Positions 52,914 through 62,853 of a stretch of DNA of 64,000 bases are shown piece by piece. Every line of letters starts with the position of its first letter. Position 1 is the stretch's first letter. Under the pieces are notes generated by a model that worked only from the letters and a program-made list of their open reading frames with translations, was not told the DNA's origin and made no database searches. The translations under genes were made by a program, and so were the position numbers. Source of the stretch: Poriferisodalis sp963663635 (GTDB lineage: Bacteria > Actinomycetota > Acidimicrobiia > Acidimicrobiales > Poriferisodalaceae); assembly GCA_963663635.2 (NCBI GenBank), contig CAXXMY010000007.1:29353-93352 (forward strand), in the 5' to 3' direction.

Positions 52914-54090
52914 GTGTCCTGTTTGTTTAGTTTGCCGCGGTAATATGGTGGGGCGGCAGCGTGGCTGCGGCAGGCGATGAACGGGGGCGGATATGGGTGC
53001 AAGGCGGGGACGGCCGACGGCTGTGATCGTGCTGGACGGCGAGGAACGCGAGACGCTGGAGCGGTGGGCTCGCCGCCCGAAGTCGTCTCAGGCTCTGGCG
53101 CTGCGGTGCCGGATCGTGCTGGGGGCGGCCGAGGGCCGCTACAACAAGGACATCGCCGCCGAGCTGGGGTGCCATCCCGCGACGGCGGCCAAGTGGCGCC
53201 GCCGGTTCGCCGAGCGGCGCCTCGACGGGCTCTGCGACGATCCGCGGCCGGGTCCGCCGCGCACCATCGACGACGCCACCGTCGAGGAGGTGATCGTGCT
53301 CACCTTGGAGTCCGCCCCACCGGACGCGACGCATTGGTCGACGCGGTCGATGGCCAAAGCAGTGGGCATCTCGCCGTCGTCGGTGCACGCCATCTGGCAG
53401 GCGTTCGGTCTCAAGCCCCACCTCGCCGAGGAGTCCGAGCTGTCGCCGGACCCGCGCAGTCCGTCGACAAGGCCCGCGACGTCGTGGGGCTGTACCTGAA
53501 TCCCCCCCCAGAGGCCGCGGTGGTGCTCTGCGTGGACGAAAAGACCGGCATCCAGGCCCTGGACCGCACCGCCCCGATCCTGCCGCTGATGCCCGGCACG
53601 CCCCAGCGGCGCACCCACGACTACCGCCGCCACGGCACCACCAACCTGTTCGCGGCGCTCGACACAGCCTCGGGCAACGTCATCACGTCGATGACACAAC
53701 GGCACCGCTCAGAAGAGTTCCGCAAGTTCTTGAACCTCATCGACAAAGAGGTCCCCTCCCACCTCGACGTGCACGTCGTGGCAGACAACGTCTGCGCCCA
53801 CAAGACCCCCGCCGTCAAACGCCGGCTCGTCGCGCACCCCCGCTTCAAGCCCCCGCTTCACCCCCACCTACAGCTCCCCGATGAACCTCGTCGAGCGCTG
53901 GTTCTCAGAGCCCGCCACCAAATGGCTCCGACGCGGCACCCACACCAGCGTCAAAGACCTCAAAAACTCCATCAACACCTGGGCCGACAACCCGAACCAG
54001 GACCCCAAACCCTTCATATGGCGCAAGACCGCAGACCAGATACTCGACAACCTCGCCTCATATATCCAACGAATTCCCCAAACAGGACAC
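52914..54090 (+). mobile_element. IS630-family insertion sequence (1,177 bp)
   Basis: Perfect 12-bp terminal repeats GTGTCCTGTTTG / CAAACAGGACAC with TA on both sides (52912-52913, 54091-54092), the family's hallmark target duplication. IS982 copy 2 lies directly beyond its right TA. Confidence 0.85.
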
Positions 54091-54093
54091 TAG
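52993..54093 (+). pseudogene. IS630-family transposase in three frames
   Basis: From ATG 52993: HTH NKDIAAELGCHPATAAKWRRRF, then SMAKAVGISPSSVHAIWQAFGLKP. Near 53447 the frame changes (extra GC in CCCGCGCAG). The middle part has VLCVDEKTGIQALDR (first Asp) and VHVVADNVCAHKTPAV (second Asp). Near 53850 an extra C in a C-run shifts it back: NLVERWFSEPATKWLRRG with the final Glu. All three catalytic acids survive, but no single protein is made as sequenced. Removing three bases would restore one protein of about 365 residues. Confidence 0.8.
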
Positions 54094-55117
54094 ATGGTTA
54101 GTTCCAAGGGTTTAGTGGTCGTAGGCGGTGAGTGAGCGGCTGGGTCGGGTATTTCGGTAGGTCTCGTTGTGCCAGATGGCGGCGGTGAGGGCGAGGAGGC
54201 GTGTGGCGATGCGCGTGGCGACGCCGGAGCGGGTGCGTCCTTTGTGGCGTTCGAGGCTGAGTTGGCCTTTGAGGGTGTGGTTGATCGATTCGATGATCTG
54301 GCGCAGGGGCCGCAGGAACCGCGCGCCGGGCCGTGGGGCCTCGGATCGGGTGGCGGGGCGCAGCACGGTGATGCCGGCCTCGCTGAGGTCGGCTTCGAGC
54401 GCAGCGCTTCTGTAGCCCTTGTCGGCGATGAGGGTCTGGCCGGGCCGGGCGAGGTCGGCCGCGGCGATCATGTCGGCGCAGACGTCGCGTTCGTCGGCTT
54501 TCGCGCCGGTGAGCGCGAACGCGATCGGCAGCCCTGCCGGGGTGGCGACGAGGTGCAGCCGCAGACCCCAGAAGTACCGCGAGTGCGACGCGCAGTAGCC
54601 GTATTGGGCCCATCCCGCGAGGCTGGAGCGCTTTTGGGTCTCCCGGCTTCGGCCGCACTCGACGGGGGTGGAGTCCACCAGCCCACACGTCGTCGTGCCA
54701 CGAGTCGCACTCGCGTGCGAGCCATCCCATGACACGAGCGATCATCTCCGCGCTGCGCCGCAGCCGCTTGTTGTACCCGTCGCGGTTGGGCAGGTACGGG
54801 AACCACGGCCCCAGATGCGCGTGGGCGTAGCGCACGAACTGCGACTCGTTGTCGAACCCCAGCAGCGCCGAGATCACCGCCAGGGTCACCAGCTCCGCGT
54901 CGGTCAGCTTCGGGGCGAACCCCACCACAGGCCGCTCGGGAGCCCACCCAGGGTTCTGCGCCAACAGGTCATCGATCCTCACATACAGTGCGGTCGCGAG
55001 GGTGTCCAAGTCCGGGCCCATGCTGAGAACCTCCAAGATCGAAGCGTGAATACACACCCCGAGCTTGGACACCCTCACCCCACAACCGGTGGACCCCACC
55101 CCTTGGAACTAATCATC
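54093..55117 (-). mobile_element. IS982-family insertion sequence, copy 2 (1,025 bp)
   Basis: Same 17-bp terminal repeats and near-identical sequence to 44457-45480, one base longer. TA flanks at 54091-54092 and 55118-55119 lie within CTA...TAG; the left TA also serves the IS630 element. Confidence 0.85.
54112..55021 (-). pseudogene. IS982 transposase, copy 2, with +1 frameshift
   Basis: Same reading as copy 1 from ATG 55021 to SWHDDVW. A single extra C in the GCCC run at 54681-54684 then shifts the frame, and the DDE core (DSTPVECGRS to the end) continues in the other frame. One amino-acid difference (SQFVRY for SQFMRY) was also seen. The copy is probably unable to make transposase. Confidence 0.82.
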
Positions 55118-55141
55118 TAGTCCTCGATGTAATATGAATCT

Positions 55142-55291
55142 GTGGCCGAAATTGACGCTTCCCGCTCCGTCGCAGACCAGCCGGAGCACCCCACGCCCTC
55201 AGAGTTCCCGCGCGTGACGGTGAATCGGGGGCTGCTTGGCATCCCCAGCGTCCTGCTGTTCTGGCGCCGCAAGAACACAACCACCGCGTAG
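55142..55291 (+). CDS. Possible small protein (49 aa)
   Basis: GTG 55142 to TAG 55289-55291, about 20 bases after IS982 copy 2. It starts VAEIDASRSVADQPEHPTP and ends with a hydrophobic-basic tail (LLGIPSVLLFWRRKN). It has no family match that I recognise and could be the remnant of a gene cut by the IS elements. The rest of 55118-55424 contains nothing I can support. Confidence 0.25.
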   Translation: MAEIDASRSVADQPEHPTPSEFPRVTVNRGLLGIPSVLLFWRRKNTTTA

Positions 55292-55424
55292 GCAGGTCAG
55301 ACACTCAAATACGGATCGCGTCCTCCAGCATGCGAGCCGACGGGATGATCTGACACAACTACTGTCCGGGCGCAGGAACCGCGGCGACCCGCAGCCGCCG
55401 CAGAATCGACACCTGGAGGACGGG

Positions 55425-57770
55425 ATGCTGGGTCCATATCGCGTGCTGGATCTCACCGATGACCGGTGCTGGTTCGCCGGCAATCTGCTGGCACAGCTCG
55501 GCGCCGATGTGGTGCTGGTGGAGCCTCCCGGCGGCTGGCCGCGCGGCTACGCCCACGATGCGTACAACCGCGGCAAGCGCTCGGTCGTCTCCGCCAGCGC
55601 CGACGAGGTGGCTGCGCTGGCGGCCGATGCCGATGTCGTGCTGCACAACGACGGCACGCCGTTCAGCATCGATCTCTCGGCCCTCCGGGACGCCAACGAT
55701 CAGCTCGTCACGGTCCACATCACTCCGTGGGGCGAGACCGGGCCGAAGGCCAGTTGGCGTGCCACCGACCTGACCCTGTTTGCCTCCAGCGGTCAGCTCG
55801 CGGTGACCGGGGACAGCGACCGGCCGCCAGTGCGCATCAGCATTCCTCAGGCGTGGCTGCACGCCTCGGCGCAAGCCGCCGTCGCCGCACTCGTCGCACT
55901 CGAGCACCGGGCCCGAATCGGGTGCGGCCAGCACATCGACCTGTCGACACAGCAGGCTGTGTGCGAGACAGCGCTCTCGGCGGTTCTGTACGCCCCCGCC
56001 GGAATCGCCGAAGTCCAGCGCGAGGCCGGTGGCGTGCGCTTTGGCGATCTGATGCTGCGCACGATCTACCCCTGCAAAGACGGGTACGTCATCGTCACGG
56101 TCGCCTTTGGTCCGATGATCGGGCCGATGGTGCGTCGCTACCTCGAGTGGATGCACGAGGAAGGCTTCTGCGACACCGAAACGCTCAACAAGGACTGGGT
56201 CAATTTTGCTCTGCAGCTGCAAACGGGCGAGGAAACCATCGACGTCGTCGAGGGCGTGATGGGCGACATCGCCCGCTTCTGTCTGACCAAGACCAAAGCG
56301 GAGCTGATCGAGCGAGGGTTGCGCGACTCGCTGCTGGTGTGCCCCGTGAACAGCCTCGGGGACGTCCTCGACAGCCCGCAGCTGGCGGCGCGGGACTTCT
56401 GGGATGATCTCGACGGCATCCACATGCCAGGTCGCTTCGTGCTTGCGAGCCGAAGCCCCCTGGCACCACTGGAGCGGGCGCCCGAAGCCGGCGAGCACAG
56501 CGAAGAAGTACGAACCGCAAGCGCCGCCGCGCAGCGTTCGGTTCCAGTGCAGTTGCCAGAGGGAGCTCGCTCGGACAAGCCTCTGGCCGGGTTGAAGGTC
56601 GCCGATCTGGCCTGGGTGGCAGCCGCCCCGCTTGCCACCAAGATCCTCGCCCACTGGGGCGCCACTGTCGTCCGGGTGGAGACGCAGAACCGGCCGTGTC
56701 TGTTGCGGGGAGCGTTGGGCCACCGCGACGACGTGGCTGACCAAGAGAACGCCATTGCTTGGCATTCCTCGAATGCCAACAAGATGACCATCTCGCTCGA
56801 CCTGAGCAAGCCTGAAGCCCGCGAGGTCGTCCGCGATCTCGTCGCGTGGGCCGACGTGGCCATCGAGTCCTTCACTCCGGGCACGCTGGCCGCCTGGGGA
56901 CTCAGTTACGACGACCTGCGCGAGGTCAACCCGGAACTCGTCATGCTCTCGAGCTGCGTGATGGGCCAGACCGGCCCGCAACGCCGCTTCGCCGGATTCG
57001 GGAATATGGCGGCGTCGATTGCGGGCTTCTTCGACATCACCGGCTGGGCTGACCGCGGTCCCGCAGGGCCGTACCTCGCATACACCGACTACTGCTCGCC
57101 CCGATTCACCGTCTGCGCCCTGCTCGCCGCGCTCGACCACCGTCGGCGAACCGGGCAGGGTCAGCATCTGGACTTCTCACAGATGGAAGCCGCGGTGCAC
57201 ATGCTGGCGCCGGCAATCGCCGAAATGCAGGCCACGGGCAACCGGCGCACTCGCCGTGGCAACGAGGACGACGACATGGTTCCGCACGGCGTGTACCCGG
57301 CAGCCGGCGAGGACGAGTGGATCGCCATCGCCATCGAAGGCGACGAGCAATGGCAGTCGCTCGCCATCGAGATGCGCCGCAATGACCTCGCCGATCTGGG
57401 CCACAGCAGTCGTCGAGAGCGGCAGACCGAACTGGATGAGATCGTCACCGCCTTCACTGCCCGGCAGAACGGTCCCGGCCTCATGCATCGCTTGCAGGCG
57501 CACGGCATCGCCGCCCACTACGTCCAGAACTCAGGCGCCTGCATCGACGATCCGCAGCTCGCCCACCGCGGCCACTTCCAATGGGCACCCCATCAGTACG
57601 CCCGCCGCACCATCGTCGACGCGATGCCCTACACCATGTCAGCGGCTTCGAGCGGATTCGACTGGGCCGGACCGACGTACGGCGAGCACGCCATGGAAGT
57701 CCTCGGCGACATCCTCGGCTACGACGCCGACCGGATCGCCGAACTCGCCATGGCCGAAGCCTTGGAATGA
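55425..57770 (+). CDS. Double-domain CaiB/BaiF-type CoA transferase
   Basis: A 781-residue protein with two family III CoA-transferase domains in tandem. Domain 1 (1-365): YRVLDLTDDRCWFAGNLLAQLGADVVLVEPPGG, then HIDLSTQQAVCETAL. Domain 2 (about 395-781): LAGLKVADLAWVAAAPLATKILAHWGATVVRVE, NKMTISLDLSKPEAREVV and HLDFSQMEAAVHML. The family's catalytic Asp usually follows domain start by about 165 residues; ID(L)STQQ in domain 1 and LDFSQME in domain 2 are the aligned positions. These enzymes move CoA between carboxylic acids. ATG 55425 has GGAGGA at 55415-55420. The fused form acts as an internal dimer. Confidence 0.87.
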   Translation: MLGPYRVLDLTDDRCWFAGNLLAQLGADVVLVEPPGGWPRGYAHDAYNRGKRSVVSASADEVAALAADADVVLHNDGTPFSIDLSALRDANDQLVTVHITPWGETGPKASWRATDLTLFASSGQLAVTGDSDRPPVRISIPQAWLHASAQAAVAALVALEHRARIGCGQHIDLSTQQAVCETALSAVLYAPAGIAEVQREAGGVRFGDLMLRTIYPCKDGYVIVTVAFGPMIGPMVRRYLEWMHEEGFCDTETLNKDWVNFALQLQTGEETIDVVEGVMGDIARFCLTKTKAELIERGLRDSLLVCPVNSLGDVLDSPQLAARDFWDDLDGIHMPGRFVLASRSPLAPLERAPEAGEHSEEVRTASAAAQRSVPVQLPEGARSDKPLAGLKVADLAWVAAAPLATKILAHWGATVVRVETQNRPCLLRGALGHRDDVADQENAIAWHSSNANKMTISLDLSKPEAREVVRDLVAWADVAIESFTPGTLAAWGLSYDDLREVNPELVMLSSCVMGQTGPQRRFAGFGNMAASIAGFFDITGWADRGPAGPYLAYTDYCSPRFTVCALLAALDHRRRTGQGQHLDFSQMEAAVHMLAPAIAEMQATGNRRTRRGNEDDDMVPHGVYPAAGEDEWIAIAIEGDEQWQSLAIEMRRNDLADLGHSSRRERQTELDEIVTAFTARQNGPGLMHRLQAHGIAAHYVQNSGACIDDPQLAHRGHFQWAPHQYARRTIVDAMPYTMSAASSGFDWAGPTYGEHAMEVLGDILGYDADRIAELAMAEALE

Positions 57771-57782
57771 CGAACTAGCCGG

Positions 57783-57926
57783 CCCGATTTCGAGATACAG
57801 GTGAACGACGGGCGCCGGCTCTTGATCGAATGCAAGACCGCAAGTCCGAAGCAGTACGCGAACGGCGACTACAAAGTCGAGATACAGAAGAGCCGTGACT
57901 CTGGCGCCGGCCGCAACTCCTTGAGA
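57783..57926 (+). pseudogene. Probable restriction-endonuclease remnant
   Basis: A plus-strand fragment reading PDFEIQVNDGRRLLIECKT, then YANGDYKVEIQKSRDSGAG. LLIECK resembles the (E/D)xK strand of PD-(D/E)xK nucleases, and KVEIQKSR is a block seen in restriction-endonuclease-like proteins that read LxECKxxxPxQYxxGxYKVExQ. Neither start nor catalytic first half remains. It lies tail-to-tail with a DNA cytosine methyltransferase, so it is probably the decayed partner of a restriction-modification pair. The family assignment is from memory of the motif. Confidence 0.4.
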
Positions 57927-57931
57927 GCGCG

Positions 57932-59059
57932 TCAGGCGACCTCGGCAACGCTTGCGGCTACGACCTGCGACAAGCGAGGCGGCACAGCGTTACCGAACTG
58001 CATCTGAGCGGAGGCACGGGTGCCGACTACGTCGTAGTCATCTGGAAATGTGAAGAGCCGCCGCAGCTCCGGCACGCGCAGGCGGCGATTGTCCCAGTGG
58101 AACGGGCCCACGTTCGGGCCGGGCCTGGCTTGAATCGTCGGGGCTGGACGCTGGGGATCCAGCTTGAGCAAGAAAGACCAATATCTCGAGCGCCACTCGA
58201 AGAGTGGTGCCGGGTGCCCACGTTTCGCAGTGAAGTACAGGTAGTTGTCGCCTGGCGGAATCTCGGGCAGCAAGTGGCTCCATCGACCGCGGATAGTTTC
58301 CTCGGGCTCAGGGTCGGTGGCGAGGCCTCGCAGTGCCTCGCCGGCCGTGACGTGCGCAAGCGGCCCTCCACCGCTGCGTCGGCGTTCCCAAGAGCCATGG
58401 TGGGTTGGTACAGGAAACTCGGGCAGCGTCTCTCCCGCAGAGGCGCCAATGATGAACAATCGAGGTCTCGCCTGCGGCACGCCGTAGTCAGCCGCGTTGA
58501 GCACACGCCACTGACACCTATAACGGGCGGCATCGATCTCTCTCAGCAAGCGTTCAAACGCTGGCCGGCTGGCCTTGTTGTTGAACGTCAACGCATAGAC
58601 GTTCTCGAAGATGAAGAACCGCGGCCTGGCTTCGGCGAGCACAGCCGTGTAGGCCTGCAACAGGCTCGCCGCGGGATCGACACCGTCCCGCTTCCAGTCG
58701 AGCCAGTAGCCGGACTTGGAGAATGCAACACAAGGCGGGCCGCCGATGAGCAGATCTGGCCGCTCGGTGTTGCTGAATCCGCCAGCGCGCAGTATGTCTC
58801 GCGCCGTGACGCCATCGCCGCTGCCTGTGGCCAGCGGGTAGAGGTCTGCGCGCATCACTCCGAGCAGGCCCGGGAAGTGCTCTCCCGCATTCTTCTCCAT
58901 CGTGTCGGCGGCATTGTCATCCCACTCGACCGCAACGGTCGTGCGAAAACCCGCAGCCTCGGTTCCCAAATCGAGCCCGCCGGCGCCGGAGAACAACGAG
59001 ATTGCACCGCCCAGCTCCACGGCATCAGTGTGGCTTCTCGAAGGTGCCGGAGCGCGCAT
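57932..59059 (-). CDS. DNA (cytosine-5-)-methyltransferase
   Basis: A 375-residue C5 methyltransferase. Motif I FSGAGGLDLG at residues 23-32; motif IV GGPPCVAFSKSG at 106-117 with catalytic Cys110; motif VI FENVYAL at 151; motif VIII QARPRLFIIGA at about 198; motif IX RPAPTIQ; motif X QFGNAVPP near 355. The target-recognition region between VIII and IX is about 100 residues. It methylates a short DNA site; the site cannot be read from sequence. An IS5 element sits 58 bases upstream of the start, so expression may depend on the IS. Confidence 0.92.
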   Translation of the reverse strand: MRAPAPSRSHTDAVELGGAISLFSGAGGLDLGTEAAGFRTTVAVEWDDNAADTMEKNAGEHFPGLLGVMRADLYPLATGSGDGVTARDILRAGGFSNTERPDLLIGGPPCVAFSKSGYWLDWKRDGVDPAASLLQAYTAVLAEARPRFFIFENVYALTFNNKASRPAFERLLREIDAARYRCQWRVLNAADYGVPQARPRLFIIGASAGETLPEFPVPTHHGSWERRRSGGGPLAHVTAGEALRGLATDPEPEETIRGRWSHLLPEIPPGDNYLYFTAKRGHPAPLFEWRSRYWSFLLKLDPQRPAPTIQARPGPNVGPFHWDNRRLRVPELRRLFTFPDDYDVVGTRASAQMQFGNAVPPRLSQVVAASVAEVA

Positions 59060-59117
59060 CCACCCAGCAGCTTCGAAGTCCAGTCGATTGCGCTTCGTGG
59101 AGCCGTCTTCCCAATAA

Positions 59118-60079
59118 GAGCGTTAGCGGATTGGGCGGTTGTGGGGTTGCCAGCGGTTGCGGTGGTCGATGAGTTTGATGGCGATGATGAGGGTGACGGC
59201 GAGGGCGAGCTGGGCGAGGCGGTGCTCGGGTTTTCGGTCGGTGTTTCGTCGCAGCTGCCCGTAGTTGGACAGCCATGAGTTGGTTCGCTCGACGCGCCAG
59301 CGCAGCCCCAGCGGCGCTGGGGCCGGTTCGGCGGGGCCGTCGTGGCCGGGTTTGCGTTTGGGGGGCCGCACCAGGTCGGTGATGCCCGCAGCGGCGGCTG
59401 ACCGGTCGACGCGGGCGCCCCAGTATCCGCGGTCGAGGTGCAAGGTCTCGGTGTCGTGATGGAGGCCTTGTCGTTCGATCTCGGCAATGGTGGGGTCGAA
59501 CAGCATGATGTCGTTGCGGTTCGCGCCGGCGGCAGCCCACGCGACCGGGATCCCCGCCCCGTCGATCGCGATTGACCGCTTCCAGCCTGATTTGCGCCGG
59601 TCAACGGGGCTTTTGCCGGTTCCTTCGCCGCCGCAGGGAGCTTTGTGGGTGGACCCGTCGACGCACACGTCATCGAGATCGAGTCCCACGATCCGGTCAT
59701 AGGCGGCGATCGCTTCGGCCGCGATCAGCTCGAACACCCCAGCAGCGACCCACTCGTCGCGGCGGGACCGCAGCGTCGTGTCCGACACCTGCCATCCCAG
59801 CAGCGCCTCCGCTGACTGCCATGAGCAGCCCGTCGCCAGCCGCACCAGGATCCCCCAAAAGCACAGCCGGTCCGGTATCCGGGGCCGATGCCCCCTGCCA
59901 GGGTCACGAACCGGCCGCGCCGGCAGCATCGGCTCCACCGCCGCCCAGATCACATCCACCACCTCAGGCTCCAAAGCGCGCATGATGAAATCGGCCTCCA
60001 CGGGTTGTCTTGTTCAGGACAACCCGACCAATACACCGGGGAACCAGCCAACCCGTGGATGGCCAATCCGCGCGGCCTC
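59118..60079 (-). mobile_element. IS5-family insertion sequence, copy 1 (962 bp)
   Basis: Ends GAGCGTTAGC... and ...GCGGCCTC with TAA direct repeats at 59115-59117 and 60080-60082, the 3-bp TNA duplication of the IS1031-type IS5 group. Confidence 0.8.
59123..60001 (-). CDS. IS5-family transposase (intact)
   Basis: 292 residues. N-terminal winged domain (RPRIPDRLCFWGILVRLATGCSW), then DDE blocks DLDDVCVDGSTHKAP (Asp), LHLDRGYWGARV (Asp) and GLRWRVERTNSWLSNYGQLRR (Glu). GTG 60001 is the first start; ATG at MRALEPEV also possible. Copy 1 is the only intact version here. The gene lies upstream of the methyltransferase in the same direction. Confidence 0.88.
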   Translation of the reverse strand: MEADFIMRALEPEVVDVIWAAVEPMLPARPVRDPGRGHRPRIPDRLCFWGILVRLATGCSWQSAEALLGWQVSDTTLRSRRDEWVAAGVFELIAAEAIAAYDRIVGLDLDDVCVDGSTHKAPCGGEGTGKSPVDRRKSGWKRSIAIDGAGIPVAWAAAGANRNDIMLFDPTIAEIERQGLHHDTETLHLDRGYWGARVDRSAAAAGITDLVRPPKRKPGHDGPAEPAPAPLGLRWRVERTNSWLSNYGQLRRNTDRKPEHRLAQLALAVTLIIAIKLIDHRNRWQPHNRPIR

Positions 60080-60082
60080 TAA

Positions 60083-61877
60083 GCCTGAATCCACCGGTGT
60101 GGTGGGTGTGTGTGGGTTGCCGCGTCCGCGAAAAAGGCCTCCTGATCTGCGACGATTGTGATGTCGGTAGTCACGTTCGTCTCAAAAACAGGAGGCACTT
60201 TTTGTGTCTGCATCTTCGCGCAGTCCGGACCGGTTCGCAACGACGGTTGATCATGAGGGCCTGGTGGCCAACGCGGGCCTGATCCTGGCGGGCACGCTGA
60301 TGGCCCGTTTGGGTGTTTCCGGCGCTGATCGAGCGGTGGGTGTGCACCGGTTCCGCGAACCCGGGCCCCAAGATCTGCAGGGTGGGTGTGCCCGCGATGC
60401 TCGCGTTGGCGGTACGGCGGCGAGGGCGATCGAGTCGGGTGCGCGCGGGCGCAGCGGTCGTGTGCTGGCGATTCGCGCCGGCAAGGCGCCCTCGGTGGTC
60501 GGGTCGTTCTTGCGGATGTTCACGTGGGCGAGTCACGTGCGCCAGCTCGAGCGGTGCGCAGTTCGCGCACGCTAGCTCGCGCCTGAGGGGACGTGTTCGA
60601 GCGCGGAGCCTTCTTTGAGGTCGCGGATGGCGGCTCGACCACGGACGTGGGCACGGTGCGAACTCGTCCCGCGGCAAACGGTGTCAAGGAGTTCGCGTGT
60701 TGGCGTTGCACCATGCGCGTGTCGCCTGTCGGGCCACAGCTCGTTGTTGGGCGCCGACACCGGTGAGGCGGGTCGGCGCACGACGAGGCGCAACGGCTGC
60801 GCTTGGTCTTTGCCGAGGCCGGTGACGCTTAGTCGACGAGCTCGGCGAACCTGCGACGTGGCCGTCTTTGGTGTAGTCGATGGCGGTCCATGCGGTGTCG
60901 CGCCGATTGCTTGGATCGCTGTCACGAACAGCGGATCCGACCGGGTCGACGGTGATCGACCAAGTGGTTGATGGGCTCGAGGCGGTCGGATCAGCTTTGC
61001 GTGACCAGCGATCCAAGCAATCGGCGCGCACCGCATGGTCGGCATCGGCTAGCACCAACGGCGCGTCGCAGGTTCGCGGCGAGTCGTCGAAACCGAAGCG
61101 CACCACCGGCCGCGGCAAAGCGACCCCGCGGACCCTTTGCGCATCGTCGTGCGCCGCACCCACCTCGCCGGTGTCGGCGCCGTGCAACGAGCAGCGGCCC
61201 GACTAGCGACACGAGGCATTCAACGTGTACACCGTACGCGGCTCCTTGTTTCTGTTTGACGAGTTGGACCGCGCCCACGATCGTGGAGTCGAGATCGACC
61301 ATCCAGCGGCGCCTCGCCGAAGGCACCGGCCTCGAACACGTCCCCTCAGGCCGCGCGCGCAGAAGTGCCGACATGCACCGCTTCGAGCTGGCGGACGTGA
61401 CTCGCCCACGTGAACGACCGCCGCAACGTCCAACACGACCGTCGAGGGCGCCATCGGGCGGAATCCCACGCACCGCTCCCGGTGCGCCCGGGCGCGTCAG
61501 CACTCGCCGACATGATCGATGTGAGTGCCGCTCCTGCACACCCATCGCGGCGACCACCGCGCAGATCTGGGGCCCTGGGAAACGCGGAATTCCGAGCGCA
61601 CACTCAGCGCTCGATCAGCGCTCTGAAACGGACCCAAACGGGCATCAGCGTTCATCGCCAGGATCAGGCGCCGCGTTGGCCACACAGTCCCTCATCGATC
61701 AACCGTCGTTGCGAACCGGTCCGGACCCCTAGCGCGATGATGCCCAGACACACCAAAGTGCCTCACTGTTCTTGAGACGAATGTTGCTTCCAGGGCGATC
61801 ACAATCGTCGCAGATCAGGAGGCCTTTTTCGCGGACGCCACAACTCAACACACCAGGCCACACCGGTGGATTCAGGC
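60083..61877. mobile_element. IS1380-type element present as a self-complementary mosaic (1,795 bp)
   Basis: Both ends start GCCTGAATCCACCGGTG in inverted order, and 41 bases at 60122-60162 are exactly the reverse complement of 61798-61838. Transposase blocks appear on both strands at mirrored positions: PDRFATTVD near 60220 (+) and near 61725 (-); GLEHVPSG-type codons near 60590 (-) and 61335 (+). The middle reads as an imperfect palindrome around 60980. No intact transposase. Several positions look like a mix of the two strands of the element that starts at 62854. Confidence 0.65.
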
Positions 61878-61880
61878 TAA

Positions 61881-62850
61881 GAGCGTTAGCCGGATTGGGC
61901 GGTTGTGGGGTTGCCAGCGGTTGCGGTGGTCGATGAGTTTGATGGCGATGATGAGGGTGGACGGCGAGGGCGAGCTGGGCGAGGCGGTGCTCGGGTTTTC
62001 GGTCGGTGTTTCGTCGCAGCTGCCCGTAGTTGGACAGCCATGAGTTGGTTCGCTCGACGCGCCAGCGCAGCCCCAGCGGCGCTGGGGCCGGTTCGGCGGG
62101 GCCGTCGTGGCCGGGTTTGCGTTCTGGGGGGCCGCACCAGGTCGGTGATGCCCGCAGCGGCGGCTGACCGGTCGACGCGGGCGCCCCAGTATCCGCGGTC
62201 GGAGGTGCAAGGTCTCGGTGTCGTGATGGAGGCCTTGTCGTTCGATCTCGGCAATGGTGCGGGTCGAACAGCATGATGTCGTTGCGGTTCGCGCCGCGCG
62301 GCAGCCCCACGCGACCGGGATCCCCGCCCCGTCTGATCGCGATTGACCGCTTCCAGCCTGATTTGCGCCGGTCAACGGGGCTTTTGCCGGTTCCTTCGCC
62401 GCCGCAGGGAGCTTTGTGGGTGGACCCGTCGACGCACACGTCATCGAGATCGAGTCCCACGATCCGGTCATAGGCGGCGATCGCTTCGGCCGCGATCAGC
62501 TCGAACACCCCAGCAGCGACCCACTCGTCGCGGCGGGACCGCAGCGTCGTGTCCGACACCTGCCATCCCAGCAGCGCCTCCGCTGACTGCCATGAGCAGC
62601 CCGTCGCCAGCCGCACCAGGATCCCCCAAAAGCACAGCCGGTCCGGTATCCGGGGCCGATGCCCCCTGCCAGGGTCACGAACCGGCCGCGCCGGCAGCAT
62701 CGGCTCCACCGCCCCCCAGATCACATCCACCACCTCAGGCTCCAAAGCGCGCATGACGAAATCGGCCTCCACGGGTTGTCTTGTTCAGGACAACCCGACC
62801 AATACACCGGGGAACCAGCCAACCCGTGGATGGCCAATCCGCGCGGCCTC
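61881..62850 (-). mobile_element. IS5-family insertion sequence, copy 2 (970 bp), transposase frame broken
   Basis: Same ends and TAA duplications (61878-61880, 62851-62853) as copy 1. From 62345 to the right end it differs from copy 1 by only a couple of substitutions. Between 61881 and 62344 it carries about eight or nine extra single bases, which break the transposase repeatedly (C-terminal two thirds). The N-terminal part from 62772 is intact. Confidence 0.8.
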
Positions 62851-62853
62851 TAA

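Noticed and set aside
53440..53860. Programmed frameshifting in the IS630 transposase
   Set aside because: Two separate shifts at a GC dinucleotide and a C-run, without slippery heptamers; extra bases explain both more simply.
55359..57167. Minus-strand open frame of about 600 codons
   Set aside because: Antisense to the CoA-transferase gene, His/Arg/Val-rich with no motif; a typical high-GC shadow.
60604..61735. Many overlapping open frames of 60-250 codons on both strands
   Set aside because: They are scrambled pieces of IS1380 transposase read on both strands of the self-complementary region, not independent genes.
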